Shown piece after piece: positions 12,241-23,513 of a stretch of DNA of 64,000 bases. Positions within the stretch are counted from its first letter, which is position 1, and each line of letters begins with the position of its first letter. Source of the stretch: Ligula intestinalis. Lineage: Eukaryota; Platyhelminthes; Cestoda; Diphyllobothriidea; Diphyllobothriidae. Both the position numbers and the translations under genes were made by a program. Under the pieces are notes generated by a model. It was not told the origin of the DNA and searched no databases. It worked only from the letters and a program-made list of their open reading frames with translations. The stretch spans positions 12,637,011 through 12,701,010 of the forward strand of contig JAYGXS010000004.1 in assembly GCA_036362985.1 (NCBI GenBank), given 5' to 3'.

Positions 12241-13640
12241 TCAATGACAAATACAAATATGCTTTCCTCACTTTCCAAGATCTTCGAAAGTTCGATGGAG
12301 AAGGGGGCTCTGTCTACTGAATGTAAGCTGGCCCACATAAACCCTATTTATAAAGGAGGAGCGAGAACGTGACCTAATAACTTTAAACCAGTTAGTCTCA
12401 CAAGCATTTGTTGCAAACTAATGGATAAAGTAATCGAAACGGAACTAATGAGACATATTGAGGAGAAAAACTTGCTAAGCACAGCGCAACACGGATTCCG
12501 GTGGCCGATATTGTCTCATTAACCTGCAAAGGTACATGGAAAACTGGACGAATTCTTCGGAAATGGATTCATCGCTCGATTCGATCTATATTGACTTCAG
12601 CAAGACATCCGATAAGGTTCCATATAGACGACTAATGTCAAAGCTGCATCAAACGGGTGCGACTGAAAATCTACTTAAATGGTTAGCCAACTTTCTAACA
12701 GGCAGACGTCAACGTGTTTGTATTGGAGACACTAAAACAGAATGGAAAACCGTTTCCAGTGGGGTTTCGCAGGGAGGCGTTCTAGGTCCTATTCTATTTC
12801 TGGCATATGTGAACGACTGCCTCATCTGTGAGAAAGTCATGTTTGCAAACAGCCTAAAGATTTGGAAGTCAGTCGAAAGCTCGGAGGATGGACAGGCCTT
12901 ACAAAATGACTTGGATCGCTTGCAACAGTGGTGTGAAAAGTAGCTTCTGCAGCTCAAATTCAACAAATGCCAAGTCATCCACTTACGGTCTAGTGGCAGA
13001 ACGGTTATATTTTTTGAGTATGACTACTTGATCGGAGGTTATGAACTCGGGCGAGTGAACGAAATACGGGATCTAAGTGTATTGATGACGCCCAATGAGT
13101 CTTCGGAACGTTTGTTCGGCCAACTTTAGAGTATTGTGTCCAGGCATGGCATCCCTGGCTGAAGAAAGATTACGCAACGTTGGAGGTCTAATGAAGGGCG
13201 ACCAAGCTAGTCAGCAGCTTAGGAGATCGCCCATATGAAGGTCGTCTAGATAGGTTCAATATTTTTCCTCTCTATGATAGGCAATTCAGAGGAGATATGA
13301 TTATGTTGTTCAAACTAGTCAGGGAGTAGAATGTGCTCTTCAGATGGCTGACTTCTTTGAATTCGCACATACGATACATCTACGCGGTCATCCATACAAA
13401 CTGAAGAAACACCATGCCGAATTTGAAGTGCGGGCCAACTTATTTTCCCACCGGGTCATTAAAGACAGGAATAAACAGCCTTCCTCAGTTGTTCTTGCTG
13501 AAAGCGTGGACGCATTTAAAAGAAGGTTTGATCTTACTTTACTTGCTCGTCATACATTTGGTAAACAACAACGATTTATATAATGTATATATGGCTTTGA
13601 ACCACAAGTATGTTCTGACAGCATCCATCCGTAAATAGGG
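12240..13640 (+). pseudogene. LINE reverse transcriptase, catalytically dead copy
   Basis: Plus-strand LINE polymerase. It opens with ECKLAHINPIYKGGA and PVSLTSICCKLMDKVI, then STAQHGFRW, shifts frame, and from 12536 reads YIDFSKTSDKVPYRRL and SSGVSQGGVLGPILFLAY. The second catalytic motif reads MFANSLKIWKS instead of FADD (about 12840), so both catalytic aspartates are lost. The C-terminal part to 13583 is full of stops and frame changes. A sister copy at 24.5-25.5 kb shares long stretches at DNA level (for example the GTCAGGGAGTAGAATGTGCT segment at about 13318 and 25118) and still has FADD. Confidence 0.9.
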
Positions 13641-14883
13641 TTTTCAAAGGCTCCACATATCTTACTTCTATATACTGAATTATAAGTAGTCATTCTTCTA
13701 CAAACTGCACTTTTGAAGACGGCCATATAGAAGCCCATACAGAAGCCGGCATCATGACGCCACTGAAATATCTTGAGATTAAGCTACACACTAATCAATA
13801 TGACGACACTACTTACGTAATTTGTTCGAGGCAAAAACATATTTCATAATTTCCGTTGACGTTTCATAAGGTAGATAAGCTTCGAGCCTCGGGGGTTGCC
13901 GCCCTTGGGGAATTTCATCGGTAAAAGATAAAGAAATTTAGCATGTAAGCGTGTAATGCTGACTTGCCAAGTCTGCGAAACAGTTAACATTCTCAACACA
14001 TCTGAAATTTTATTAGGGCGGTTTAGCGGATTCGATTAACTCCATTGACACAATTGTAGAAAAATTAGTGGCCTCGGTGGAATTCGCGCCTGAGCCTGAA
14101 ATAACCGACATTGGTTAGTCATTCCTACCAATAGTCGTTACGGTGGATTTACATCTCGCGTGGATTGACTGTTGACTTTTCCACTATCCTTTGAGATTGC
14201 CGTACATGGCATCCAATTCGATGTGGCGATCAATACACAAGTAATCAGAGTGACCACCTTCGTCTCGGTCAATTAACCCATGTTCTGCACTCGGTCGTTT
14301 CTGAAACTACTATCCTGATTATGGTTCATAAACCACAAATTGCATAGAGAATGCTGGAAATCCCAATGAGGAGCCAAAATCCTAGTTGCCGCGTCACTTT
14401 GTGGCAGTGACATTGGCGAACCACGTGTATAGCCTTTTAGCTAATACAAATGTCGAGAGTGCGGTACATTACCTTGGCTAATTTGTGTCAACAAGTGCAC
14501 ACGACAAGTGGTGGAGTCAGTTGGATAAACAACCAGCGGATAATTGAATCTTGGTGATTTTCCAATCTCAGAAATCAATGTGAATCAGCCTGGTCCAAAC
14601 CGTTTGCCTTGGCGTACAACAACTACACCGCACATGACAATAATTCTCATACTTAATGAGAACTAAGTAAACAATCTGAAACTAGAATTACCATCTCTAC
14701 AAAGTCGGGCAGGATTCCATCCCGGATGACGGTCAAATTTGCGAATAAAACAACCGTACCAATTGACAAATACGTGTGCATTTTCTAACATAAACTGGTA
14801 AATGAGGTAAAAAACAGCCAGTAACCAAAAGAAATTCGCAGTCCCTAACAGTTTTGTTCTGCCTAAGGAAATTCAAATACCCG
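13640..14883. other. No gene recognised
   Basis: About 1.2 kb without a domain, a long open frame or a recognisable repeat core. It lies between a LINE 3' end and the left arm of the large inverted repeat. Confidence 0.5.
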
Positions 14884-15869
14884 TGTACAGTAGACGCCGT
14901 TGATCGTGCAATATTTCGACATACGCGAAAGACTAATACTCTTTCGCTAATCGGAATTGACTCCAGTTGTGATACTGATTATCGTGTAGTGCATTCTGAA
15001 TTCATTTCAGTCAGGATAGGAAGCCGGCTCTTTTTAACGAGCTTCGCTCCGACTCCTAGCAAAACGTATCTAATGTAAAAGCTGACTACTTAAGTAGTAT
15101 GCCTTTTTATCATTCGTTTTGACTGCCTGTATAAATTCAAATATATTTTATGGAAAACATGCACGATACAATTATTTTTCGTACCTGTTTAGTAGAAAAT
15201 TACGCGTTCTTTAAATTTTATACTCAAAGAAAGGGTAGCTGCTCATTATGAGCTTTTTTACGATTTTAGGTTTTCATCCATAATAAATCGCATCCGTAAA
15301 TTTATCAGTGCTGCCTATACTGCATAAAATATATTTCAAATCTATTTCAGTATTTGATGACGATTGGGTGACGCCTTCCTCAAACTGCAGGTGAAACTGT
15401 ACATTTCCTTAAACAGGATGCACACAGTGCACAGTTTTTAAACCTTGAATTCGAGTGTAGCATTCACTCGTTTAGGAAATTGTTCGGCAATCGGGCAACT
15501 TTTTTAAAACCGAAAGCTACCCTTTCTTTGAGTATAAAATTTAAAGAACGCGTAATTTGCTATCAAACAAGCACAAAAATAATTTTCTCGTGCATGTTTT
15601 TCATAAAATATATTTGAATTGATAAAGGCAGTCAAAATCAATGATAAAAAGGCATACTACTTAAGTAGTCATTTTTTTACAAAAGATAAGTTTTGCTAGG
15701 AGCCGGAACGAAGCTCGCTAAAAAGCCAGCTTCCTATCCTGACTGAAATGACTTCAGAATACACTACACGATAATCAATATCACTACTGGAGTCAATTCC
15801 GATTAGCGAAAGAGCATTAGTCTTTCGCATATGTCGAAATATTGCATGATCAACGGCGTCTACTGTACA
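14884..15869. repeat. Large inverted repeat, arms about 355 bp
   Basis: The left arm (14884-15240) and right arm (15515-15869) are reverse complements with scattered mismatches; the spacer is 15241-15514. Outer ends are TGTACAGTAGACGCC and its complement; inner ends are AAAGAAAGGGTAGCT and its complement. Landmark words such as GACTACTTAAGTAGT and the TCCTATCCTGACTGAAATGA complement pair across the arms. The open frames 14854-15078 and 15831-16106 are parts of the arms and not credible genes. Its nature (fold-back element, or two copies of one repeat head to head) is not settled; a diverged relative of the spacer and right arm occurs at 12018-12240. Confidence 0.85.
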
Positions 15870-16143
15870 TCATTACATAGGGCAGATAAAAGGCCTGAAA
15901 CCAGCGTTCAGAGTTCGAAACCACTTACAAGCGCACCCAAACAAAAGTCATTCTCACTAAAAAAATTAATCAGGCATGACAATCCACACTCCGGGTTCGA
16001 GACCACATCGCGGATGGACGACAAAAGGTGGAGTAAGCAAATTTTTTATTATGAAAACATGAGCACATTCAAATGGCCCCTAGGAATCATGAGTAACAAC
16101 ATATAAGATGAAAAAATAGGAGATTGCCAGCAGTTTGTCTTTG

Positions 16144-19100
16144 TTACTTTGACCAGGACATGGGCTTGCATTCACTGATCATTAGGCCGTAAGGTTCTGT
16201 GGCACCTTCGGGCAGAGTCGCTAAGTAGACGGGAGTCACCGCACCTAGAGTAGGAGAGCTCAGTTAAGATGGTATCAGCTGGCAGAAGCATAAGGCAAAG
16301 AAATCAAACAGAAAATACAAAAATAAATGCGAAGGTTCGCGTTCCAGGCTATTTGCATGAGTAAAGTAGGAGGCTGGTCGAGGACCGGAATAGTTTGTTT
16401 ATTGTTCTGAACTTCCAAACTCGCACAACAATTCATCGTCAGAAATAACGACAGCAACAAAAATGGGGACAATTATAAGTGGTGTAAACCAATCAATCAT
16501 CAATGGCGCACGTCTGGAGGCGACTGCGCAGGACTCTATACGCCGGCGCCAAATCAATGCATCGATTGATCAAGTTCCAATCTGTGTTATAGGATTCAAA
16601 CAATTCTCTGTTCGTCTTGTTTTCGGCGTAGGCGAGTTTGAAAGCTCAGAACAGTAAACAAACTGTTCCGCTGCTCAACCAGCCTTCCCAGAGAAGACAT
16701 AGTCCAGGCGAGTAGATCACAAGTTCAAATTTTACTAACCACAACTAGAAATACATATGAATAGGTAGGTGTGTGTCAGGTAGTTACTGCCACCTCCTTG
16801 GCCTGTATAGTCGAGGAGGCTATACGTAATCCCTGGTCGGCAGCTGTTTAGCCATTTTCTGCTACTCGTCAATCAGAGGCCTACGCGGATGGATGAGGCT
16901 AGACCTTTACAGCTACCTCAAGAGGAGTAGGTGCAAGAAGGATACGACGCTTTTCGAAAATCAATGAGTTAAACCGAGAACTAATCTCTACATCCTGCAA
17001 AACTACTTGACTCCCAAAGCATATGCCAAGAAAGTATAGTGTGAACGCGCCAAAAGACGAGCATATTTTGAGGCAAAATGCCGTTTTCGTCCATTATTAG
17101 TTTGCTAATTGAGGATAGACTGCGTGCAGAGGTCATTGGAAGCCATCTTTCTACAGGTTAACTGACTCTCAGGAGTAATTTCAAGATCGAATAATTGAGA
17201 AGCCATTTTAAAAATCATTGAGATCCGTCGAATAATTCGGAGTTTTGTTTGTGGATTCGTATTAGCAGTATTGCCCTGGTCACTCTGCGGTTCCTGCATC
17301 GAGAGTTTACAAGGACACTAGATGGTGCAGCATCAAAAATAATCAACATGATCAAGGCCTACTACCACTTCAACATTACGTGTAAATTACGGGTGAATCA
17401 AGAACGGTAGCGATACCGGTGGATGAAAAGACGTTAAAAACACTGTCAAGAACAGCACTGCTGCGTTTAAAAATGGATTAACTGGCACTATTCCCGTGAC
17501 TAAGCGGTGCATTTGCATTAAAAACAGACTACAAACATACCCTCTAAAATTGTTTTGGGGCCTTTGTGACTGGACATGTCGGTGTTGACGTAACCGGGGC
17601 AACACTAAAGTGAGAAAGGACAAAGACAATTACGGAGGAAGGGAATTAAAGAAATGTTACACCAGATATTTCGATGGGAACCGTTTATGTGCCCCACTCC
17701 TCCGGTAAAACCGAGGGACCCTCTTCCGGAATACAGACGACAGTATGCTAAACTTCAGGAAGGACACCTATTACCGTGCCGTAGCCCTACTACTAACCCT
17801 AACCTGGGCCTTTATGTACCTGTTCAGCCGAGGGGGGGGGGGGATCTACCAACAATTCTACAGGCCGCTGACACAAGGAACGCAAGTCTTTCGACATGGG
17901 TTGGTTGACCTTCAACATATAAACATCCCGACTTCTTGTGAACACGCCTACAGTGCGGGGGGCGGATGCACAACATGCGTCGGTTAAAAATTCCCCTAAC
18001 GAATAACTATGTGAGAAAAATAACGAGCGTTGACTGGTGTGGCACTGTCCTTTTTTAAGTGGGCAATCGTGTCATCTGATATTCCCCTTCTGTTATATTT
18101 AAAAAAGCTGTTCCCGCTTCACGTGTAAGTGAAGTCAGATTCGAAAATGTAATGTTGCTATAAGGTTAACTTACTCCTGTCTATGGTGGATGGAGTAGAG
18201 ATTCAATGCGATCAGGCGCTGTTCGTCCGTCTTTTTTTAGTTCATGAACAACTTTTGTAACATGTCGTTGTACAGCTTCAATAATACCTACATTTCTATG
18301 ACAGATGTTCCTCGTCGACGCAGAAGATATTGTGTCGGGTTCAACAGATCCGTTGTTGCAGACTGTAGCGCGTGGGCTAAATATAGCACCATCGCAGCGA
18401 TCAGGATATAGCCTTCGGGTTTATTTGTCAACGGAGAGGCCACAGGCATGAGAAAGCCCGATGATGACAATCTTAAGACCCACTTAGTCGTTCTAGATTG
18501 CACCACCAGTGAGAATTGGGTCAGGAGGATGGGTTAACTAGTAAGTGGGTGGCCTTCTCAATCCCTTCAGCAATCCCCAGAGGTGTTGAATAAGACTTAC
18601 TGGGAAAACTTATAATGAAGGGAGGAAAATCAGAAAGCTCAAAAAACCCACCGCTGGGAATGTGGCGAAATAATGAAGAATTTTCGGTGGCACGCCGACA
18701 GCTAAGGCGGTTGGGCATGAGAAGACACAATAGCAGAGCCAGGGCGAGAAAGAACGTTTTTAGCCAGTGGTTAACTAGCTCGCTTACGAATTAACCACTC
18801 CAGGAGAAACCACACGTCAAACGCAAGAGATCCACCATATGATGTAACAAGTAATACGTCTGGTTAAAAATTAATCGTGGTAAATGACTCTACGGTACAG
18901 GCGTTTCAAAACCATCTACTCATGTCAGGGCGCCTAGATCGACTCTGACAAGGGGATACTCACCGCATTGATGAGAATTTTACGGGGATCATCTTTTAAC
19001 TTTTCAGCCAGGATAAAAGTGGCTTTCGTGAGTCCGAGTTTAGAGACTCCGTAAGCTGTTTTCGGCCAGCCAGCTGAGACCAAATCATCCGATTCCGCTC

Positions 19101-22100
19101 GTCTGGTTTGCAAACAAAGAGGAAAAACAAAAGTTGGATTAATCCCTAGAACTTCGGAAGACTGGAGGATAAATCCGAATTTCGCCTGTGGGTGTAGAAA
19201 ATGATTAAAAATTCACCAGTAATACGAATGTGCGTAAAATATGAACATAAACAGGAAGACGTCACGCCTCGTGTGCCACGGGAAGCGGCGACTTAAACGC
19301 AAATGACCTAATAGCGAGGCTTCCTACGAGATATCTACCACATTCACTCACACAACGCGTTCCGATGGCGAGACTGTCGTGAAGACCGGAGGTGAGCGTG
19401 GTGGCTGACAAAACTCAAAAGGCCGTTCACTTAGGATATGTTCAACTCCACCGATTGCATCGCCCTAATAGCGTCAAGCTTGTGTGATCTACAGTCTGTA
19501 GTGAATGATATCACTATGTTAGTTGGCTTTCCCACAAATACATGGAAGACCAAATTATTCTCGAGCTCCATCCCTGACCAGTTGAAGGCACCCCTGGGGA
19601 TTAACGGCCGCAAACTTGAAGAAGTAGCTCGGGGCGAGGCTGCTACCGAATAGGGCAGATTAAGGACGACATTGTCTCCCGAATCGATGCTGCTCGCCGG
19701 ATTTTCTCAATCTTTCAAAAGCGCCTATGGATTTAACGCGACATTTCCATCGCAACGGAGATCTGTGCGTGCCACGCATCCGTCCGTTCAGTCCTTTTCT
19801 ACGCTTATGAAAGTTTGGCTTTGCGCGTTAAAGATAAGTGAGGATTCGAGGTATTTGATCACTGCTGCTTCAGGACTATCCTATGAGTGAAGTATGCTGA
19901 CTTCGTTTCAAATGGGACACCGAAAGGACATCCGTCGTCCACCTCACAAGCTTTGTTATGCAGACTTCAATCTGGTGCCACAGCCCTCCTGCAGACGGCT
20001 AAGAGGAGGGTAACCTTAGGCTTGGCTCCACACTGTTCGTCAAGACATGGAAGCGGTTCTAGAACCTTCGGTTCTTCGCTGGAGGAGGGGATGGGTGGGG
20101 CTTTCCACATTCTCTACCGCCAATCATCATGTGTGGTGAGGTACCATCCTTGACATCACTGAGACCAACTAAATCAGGCATTATCGCAGCCGTATCAAGT
20201 ACAAGCAGCGATCTCATTCAGCTGTGACACCACAAACTGTAGATCACCAGAGCTTGAAGCTAGCAAAGCCATTTGTCGGTGAAGTCAATATCATCCAGCT
20301 GAGGTCTGGGTGCAAACACCACGCCGTGAAAAACTATGTAGTGCCTTTCCGACAATTTGGTGAATGGTGCAGTTAAATAGAATGAACGACATACTGCACA
20401 CCGGGTATCGGTTGAGGGAGATTTTTGTGGACCAGAACTTGCGCGATGGCGGTGACAGTAGGCCTTGACCATGACAAGGATTTTGGTCGATACCCTACCT
20501 AGTTCTATTATTCGCCACAGGCCGTTGTAAGGGCCAAAATAGGACGCCACAGCACAATAAAATGATCAAATTTAGTAAAACCGCAGTTCAAAAATCCTTC
20601 TGGATAAATCTGCAAACTAAGCCTCTGTCGAAGTTTCGGCTACATTCATGAATAAAAGAGCTGAACACTAAATTTGTCAATTTACGATGACGAGCAGACA
20701 GGACGCAAGGTCTATTACATGCAGATTTGCGAAAAAACCTGTAGTACTACGGAAATGCACAAAGAGGGGCATCTTGGAGAAGATGAAAAACCTTTCCCAA
20801 AACACACCGAGACGTCTGCTAACATTACAAGTTATTCAGACTTCACATATCTTGCATTTGTTTGTATGAACTTACTTTATAAAGTCATGCATGAGCTCAT
20901 AGAGCTGATCCATCGTCATTGGATTCACAAACTTCTCATAAAGCTCATCGCCCAGTTTCTTCAGTGTCATAACCGACATCATGCTAGAAACATTAACCAG
21001 ACTGACGGACGAGGTCAAAGTTGGACATTTAAATTACCGGGAATTTTTAGCCATCAACGGCAAAAATGTGTTGCACATGTCCAGCGTAGCAAAGAAATTC
21101 GTAGCAAGAGTGACCCGAGCTTGTTCACCAAAAGGGGCAGGTGAATCATTCTAAAAAAAGGTAGATAGATGAGTATCCACAACGCCGTCCCGAAGAAACC
21201 AACCTTATAGGCGATACCCGCGTTGTTGACGAGAATGTTGATGCCCTCGGGGTAGTTCGATTTGACATATTCAGCAAGTTTGTCGCGGCTCGACCTGTCC
21301 GTGATGTCAAGCTGGTGAAACTTTACAGGTAGACCCTGTTTATTAAACTCCCCAACGGCTGCTTGACCCAACGACACATTACGAGCTGAGTGAAAATGCG
21401 ACATAAAGGGATCAGATGGCGAGTTACTCACCAGTAAGGTAGACATGCCATTCCGATTGCGGAGTCAGGCACTTTATAAGGGTTTCAATGATTCCATGGC
21501 CGATGCCCTTGTTTGACCCACTAACCTAAAACAAGGAAGGGGCTTGATTAAAGCACATAAATTCTCCTAACTTATGAATAATTCAAACAACATTTCAACG
21601 TCTTGACGATAAATCCAAAAACTTAATAAGTAAAATTAGTTGATCAGCTCTTTTTCTTACTCACTGAGGGCGAAACTGAGGTCGACCTAGGTTGCATGGA
21701 GGAGAAAAGCATCAACACGGTGGGGACTCAGTAGCTACGACAGTCGAGCACAATTGACCGCAGAAACCCCAGTTTAAGCATAGGAACCATCTAGTACAAA
21801 ATTCTGATTAGCTATGCAGCGGCGAAAGAGTAGTTAATAAGAACAGTTTGTCGCCAACATATTTTTATATATGTGATTAGTCCCGTAAACGACGAGAAAC
21901 ACATAAAACCCTTGACTGTGTGGTTGGTTAGGTTAAAACACCTTAATAGGAACTGCACTGCAGTTCTGTAAATGGCATTTGCATGCTTCAAGTCAAACAT
22001 GAAAACAATTAATTCAAAATTAATGTACGATTCTGTGATATATCCTTGCGGGCAATTAAACGAAAGCATGGAGAATAATAAAGAATAAAATAGACAAAAT

Positions 22101-23498
22101 CGTTGTCTTGAGGTCATCCTGAATGATAACGCCCAAGTCTCGGGTAATCCTACCCTAAAAGCAATGGTCGCAATGCCCGATGTCGAAATTTCGAGCCATT
22201 TGTCGCAGATGTATTTCATTGGTTGGCATGAGCGCGTTACTATGGCGCTACTGAATACACTAAGGATGATTGGTTTATTTATATGACGTCTGCCGCGCGC
22301 AGCGCAGCTGCCATTTCTTGCGCTCGCACGCTACTATGAACACGCACAACTGACCTGTCTCTACCATTACAGTACGTACCTTACATTTGCTCATTTGTTG
22401 CACTTTTCAGGAATATGGAAGCTAATAATACCGAAAACCATCAGAAGAACTGATAGGCGAGATTTTCTTGCCAAGCTACGCCAAATTACCGACATGTATG
22501 CTGTAATTGTAGGTAAGCACTGACCCTTTGTGCTATTACGATGTACAACGCAGATGTATTTGACAAGTGGCGCGTGAACTACAAGTCAGAATGGGAACAA
22601 CCTGAGAAGGCATTCCAAAATGACTTCAAACGAGCGCACGACCAATTGAAGAAAAAGAACCTTCGATCTTTGAAAACCACACGCTACAACGGTGAGTGCA
22701 CGGAAAATCTTAACTTAAAAGTGCTCAACATAAGCTTAAAATAGTACAAGTGTTCGTTTATTATTTTCACATCAGTTATTTACGTACGCAATGCAGTAAA
22801 CTACTTATCAGCTGACTTATTGATGCATTCCTTATGTACTATAGCACATATATATTAACTTCGTTCTTTCCTACTTTCAGATAAACGGACCAACGAAAAT
22901 GATAATGTGCCCAGGCCGCCCACTCAATGAACACCAAAAATGTAGTCGTTCATGGATGGATCACTGAGTAATGACAAGTTAACTTACTTAACAAAACTTT
23001 CATTTATTTTTCTACCATTATACAATAACATTGTTTACACCTTTTTGTGTTCATAATAAAACGTCTTCGAAAATTTTTTTACTACTAGGTTTTGTAAAAA
23101 GGGGGTTTTCGTAGGAAGTAAGGTACCCCTGTCCGGCTGAAAAATGAAACTCGATATTTTCGAAATATCCAGCTAGGATTCCAGCTCGACATGCCTGTCA
23201 ATTCGAAGATGGAATCTGCTTCGACTTGTCGACTTTTCCACTTGGAGTCTGCTAGGAATTCGGATCGAATTGCTGATAGGGCATTTTTCCCATTGGAATG
23301 CGTGTTTCCCAATGGAATGCGTGGGAAAAACGCTGACAATAGCACAGAGGATGAAATTTGTTAATAACTGAGCTTTCATAAGTTGTCAATGTAGGATCGT
23401 GAAAAAAGGATCGTCGTTTTAACTGCATACAAGGCATACCCTGATATTTCACGGTATATATCAAATTATAAAACAATACTCACAATAGCCAACTTCAT
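16144..23498 (-). CDS. CBR1: Carbonyl reductase [NADPH] 1-like, copy A (eight exons)
   Basis: NADPH-dependent carbonyl reductase of the short-chain dehydrogenase/reductase family, expected to reduce aldehydes, ketones and quinones in the cytosol. Coding exons, minus strand: 23484-23498 (MKLAI), 21432-21525, 21204-21385, 21038-21150, 20876-21001, 18964-19102, 17541-17604, 16144-16244. Phases agree throughout and give 277 residues, equal to human CBR1. Landmarks: nucleotide-binding SGSNKGIG (residues 7-14), NNAG (90-93), and the tetrad Asn115 (TNFFAT), Ser141 (LVNVSS), Tyr194 and Lys198 (AYGVSK). The substrate-side segment CCPGYV opens exon 7; PVYLATLPEGATEPYG is near the C-terminus. A TAA at 21034-21036 would break a continuous exon 4, but it lies in a 36-nt intron (21002-21037, GT...AG) whose removal restores NSRLVNVSS. 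The exon 3 donor is GTTGGT. Intron 4 holds RTE debris and intron 1 a plus-strand gene. It may be functional; expression is not shown. Confidence 0.9.
16370..16690. repeat. Inverted repeat pair inside intron 6 of copy A
   Basis: The words TCAGAACAATAAACAAACT (minus strand, about 16375-16415) and TCAGAACAGTAAACAAACTG (plus, about 16646-16668) are followed by similar tails ending in a CTGCTCAACCAGCCT-like sequence and point away from each other. A related plus-strand word (CTCAGAACAATAAATCAA, then GTGCTCAACAGGCCTT) ends the Penelope-like fragment at about 40070-40110. I read this as two outward-facing 3' tails of a related element, about 300 bp in total. Confidence 0.55.
19420..20180 (+). pseudogene. 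RTE-type LINE fragment in intron 4 of copy A
   Basis: Plus-strand reverse transcriptase piece. FNSTDCIALIASS is a decayed F-x-D-D-I-A-L motif, followed by DLQSVVNDITMLVGFPTNTWKT-like sequence, KTKLFSSSIP, LGINGRKLEEV and, in other frames, IDAARRIFS and an SVRSVLFYAYE-like region. The same protein order appears on the minus strand in the RTE element at 30.4-30.6 kb (NYADGIALL, DLRSMASSVNELAKSVGLS, KTKVFSS). Stops and frame changes abound. Confidence 0.8.
20260..20560 (-). pseudogene. RTE-type LINE fragment, opposite orientation
   Basis: The minus-strand frame (20550-20260) reads NGLWRIIELGRVSTKILVMV, VKAYCHRHRASS and GVVFAPRPQLDDIDFTDKW, the segment of RTE reverse transcriptases that directly precedes the catalytic FADD-like motif. 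It points toward the plus-strand RTE fragment at 19420-20180, which carries the next part of the same protein. The two pieces may be halves of one element separated by an inversion, or two insertions. Confidence 0.75.
22090..22200 (-). pseudogene. Short LINE relic in intron 1 of copy A
   Basis: The minus strand contains a TRDLG(V/I)IIQDDLKT phrase that also occurs in the near-complete LINE at 45298-45360. Only about 100 bp is recognisable. The overlapping 135-codon minus-strand open frame (21812-22219) is in a different frame and is not supported. Confidence 0.6.
22411..22930 (+). CDS. Unidentified small spliced gene nested in intron 1 of copy A
   Basis: Three exons join with consistent phases: 22411-22512, 22554-22691 and 22881-22930 (stop TGA at 22928-22930). 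Introns are 22513-22553 (41 nt, GTAAGC...GCAG) and 22692-22880 (GTGAGT...TTTCAG). The product is basic and lysine-rich. Segments are KLIIPKTIRRTDRRDFLAKL, RQITDMYAVIVDVFDKW, NYKSEWEQPEKAFQNDF, KRAHDQLKKKNLRSL, ending PRPPTQ. An AATAAA lies 125 bp downstream. The first exon of this set starts in phase 1, so at least one upstream exon is missing. A 39-nt GT...AG candidate (22372-22410 approximately) would extend it into LTCLYHYR, but I find no in-frame ATG there. I do not recognise the family. It is on the opposite strand to the host gene and is not seen in intron 1 of copy B. Confidence 0.6.
23055..23060 (+). promoter_or_regulatory. Polyadenylation signal AATAAA
   Basis: A canonical hexamer on the plus strand, 125 bp after the TGA of the nested gene at 22411-22930. 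It fits that gene's 3' end and supports its orientation. Confidence 0.5.
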
Positions 23499-23513
23499 AT
23501 TAACCGACGACCT
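23499..23513 (-). promoter_or_regulatory. 3' splice acceptor just upstream of the copy A start codon
   Basis: On the minus strand TTTGTTTTCAG ends 13 nt before the ATG at 23498. Copy B has an AG at the same 13-nt distance (44260-44274, after TTTTTGTTGTTA). The spacing is conserved while the 13 bases differ, so this is probably a functional acceptor, for either a 5' untranslated intron or spliced-leader trans-splicing. Confidence 0.6.

Noticed and set aside
14854..15078. Open frames in the large inverted repeat as genes
   Set aside because: They fall in the arms and have no domain; the opposite arm has a different, interrupted frame.
21034..21036. Premature stop (TAA) in copy A of carbonyl reductase
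   Set aside because: It lies inside a 36-nt GT...AG intron whose removal restores the conserved NSRLVNVSS junction and a protein of the family's normal length.
21812..22219. 135-codon minus-strand open frame in intron 1 of copy A
   Set aside because: Another frame of the same DNA carries a LINE phrase (TRDLG-IIQDDLKT), so this frame is a shadow of a LINE relic.
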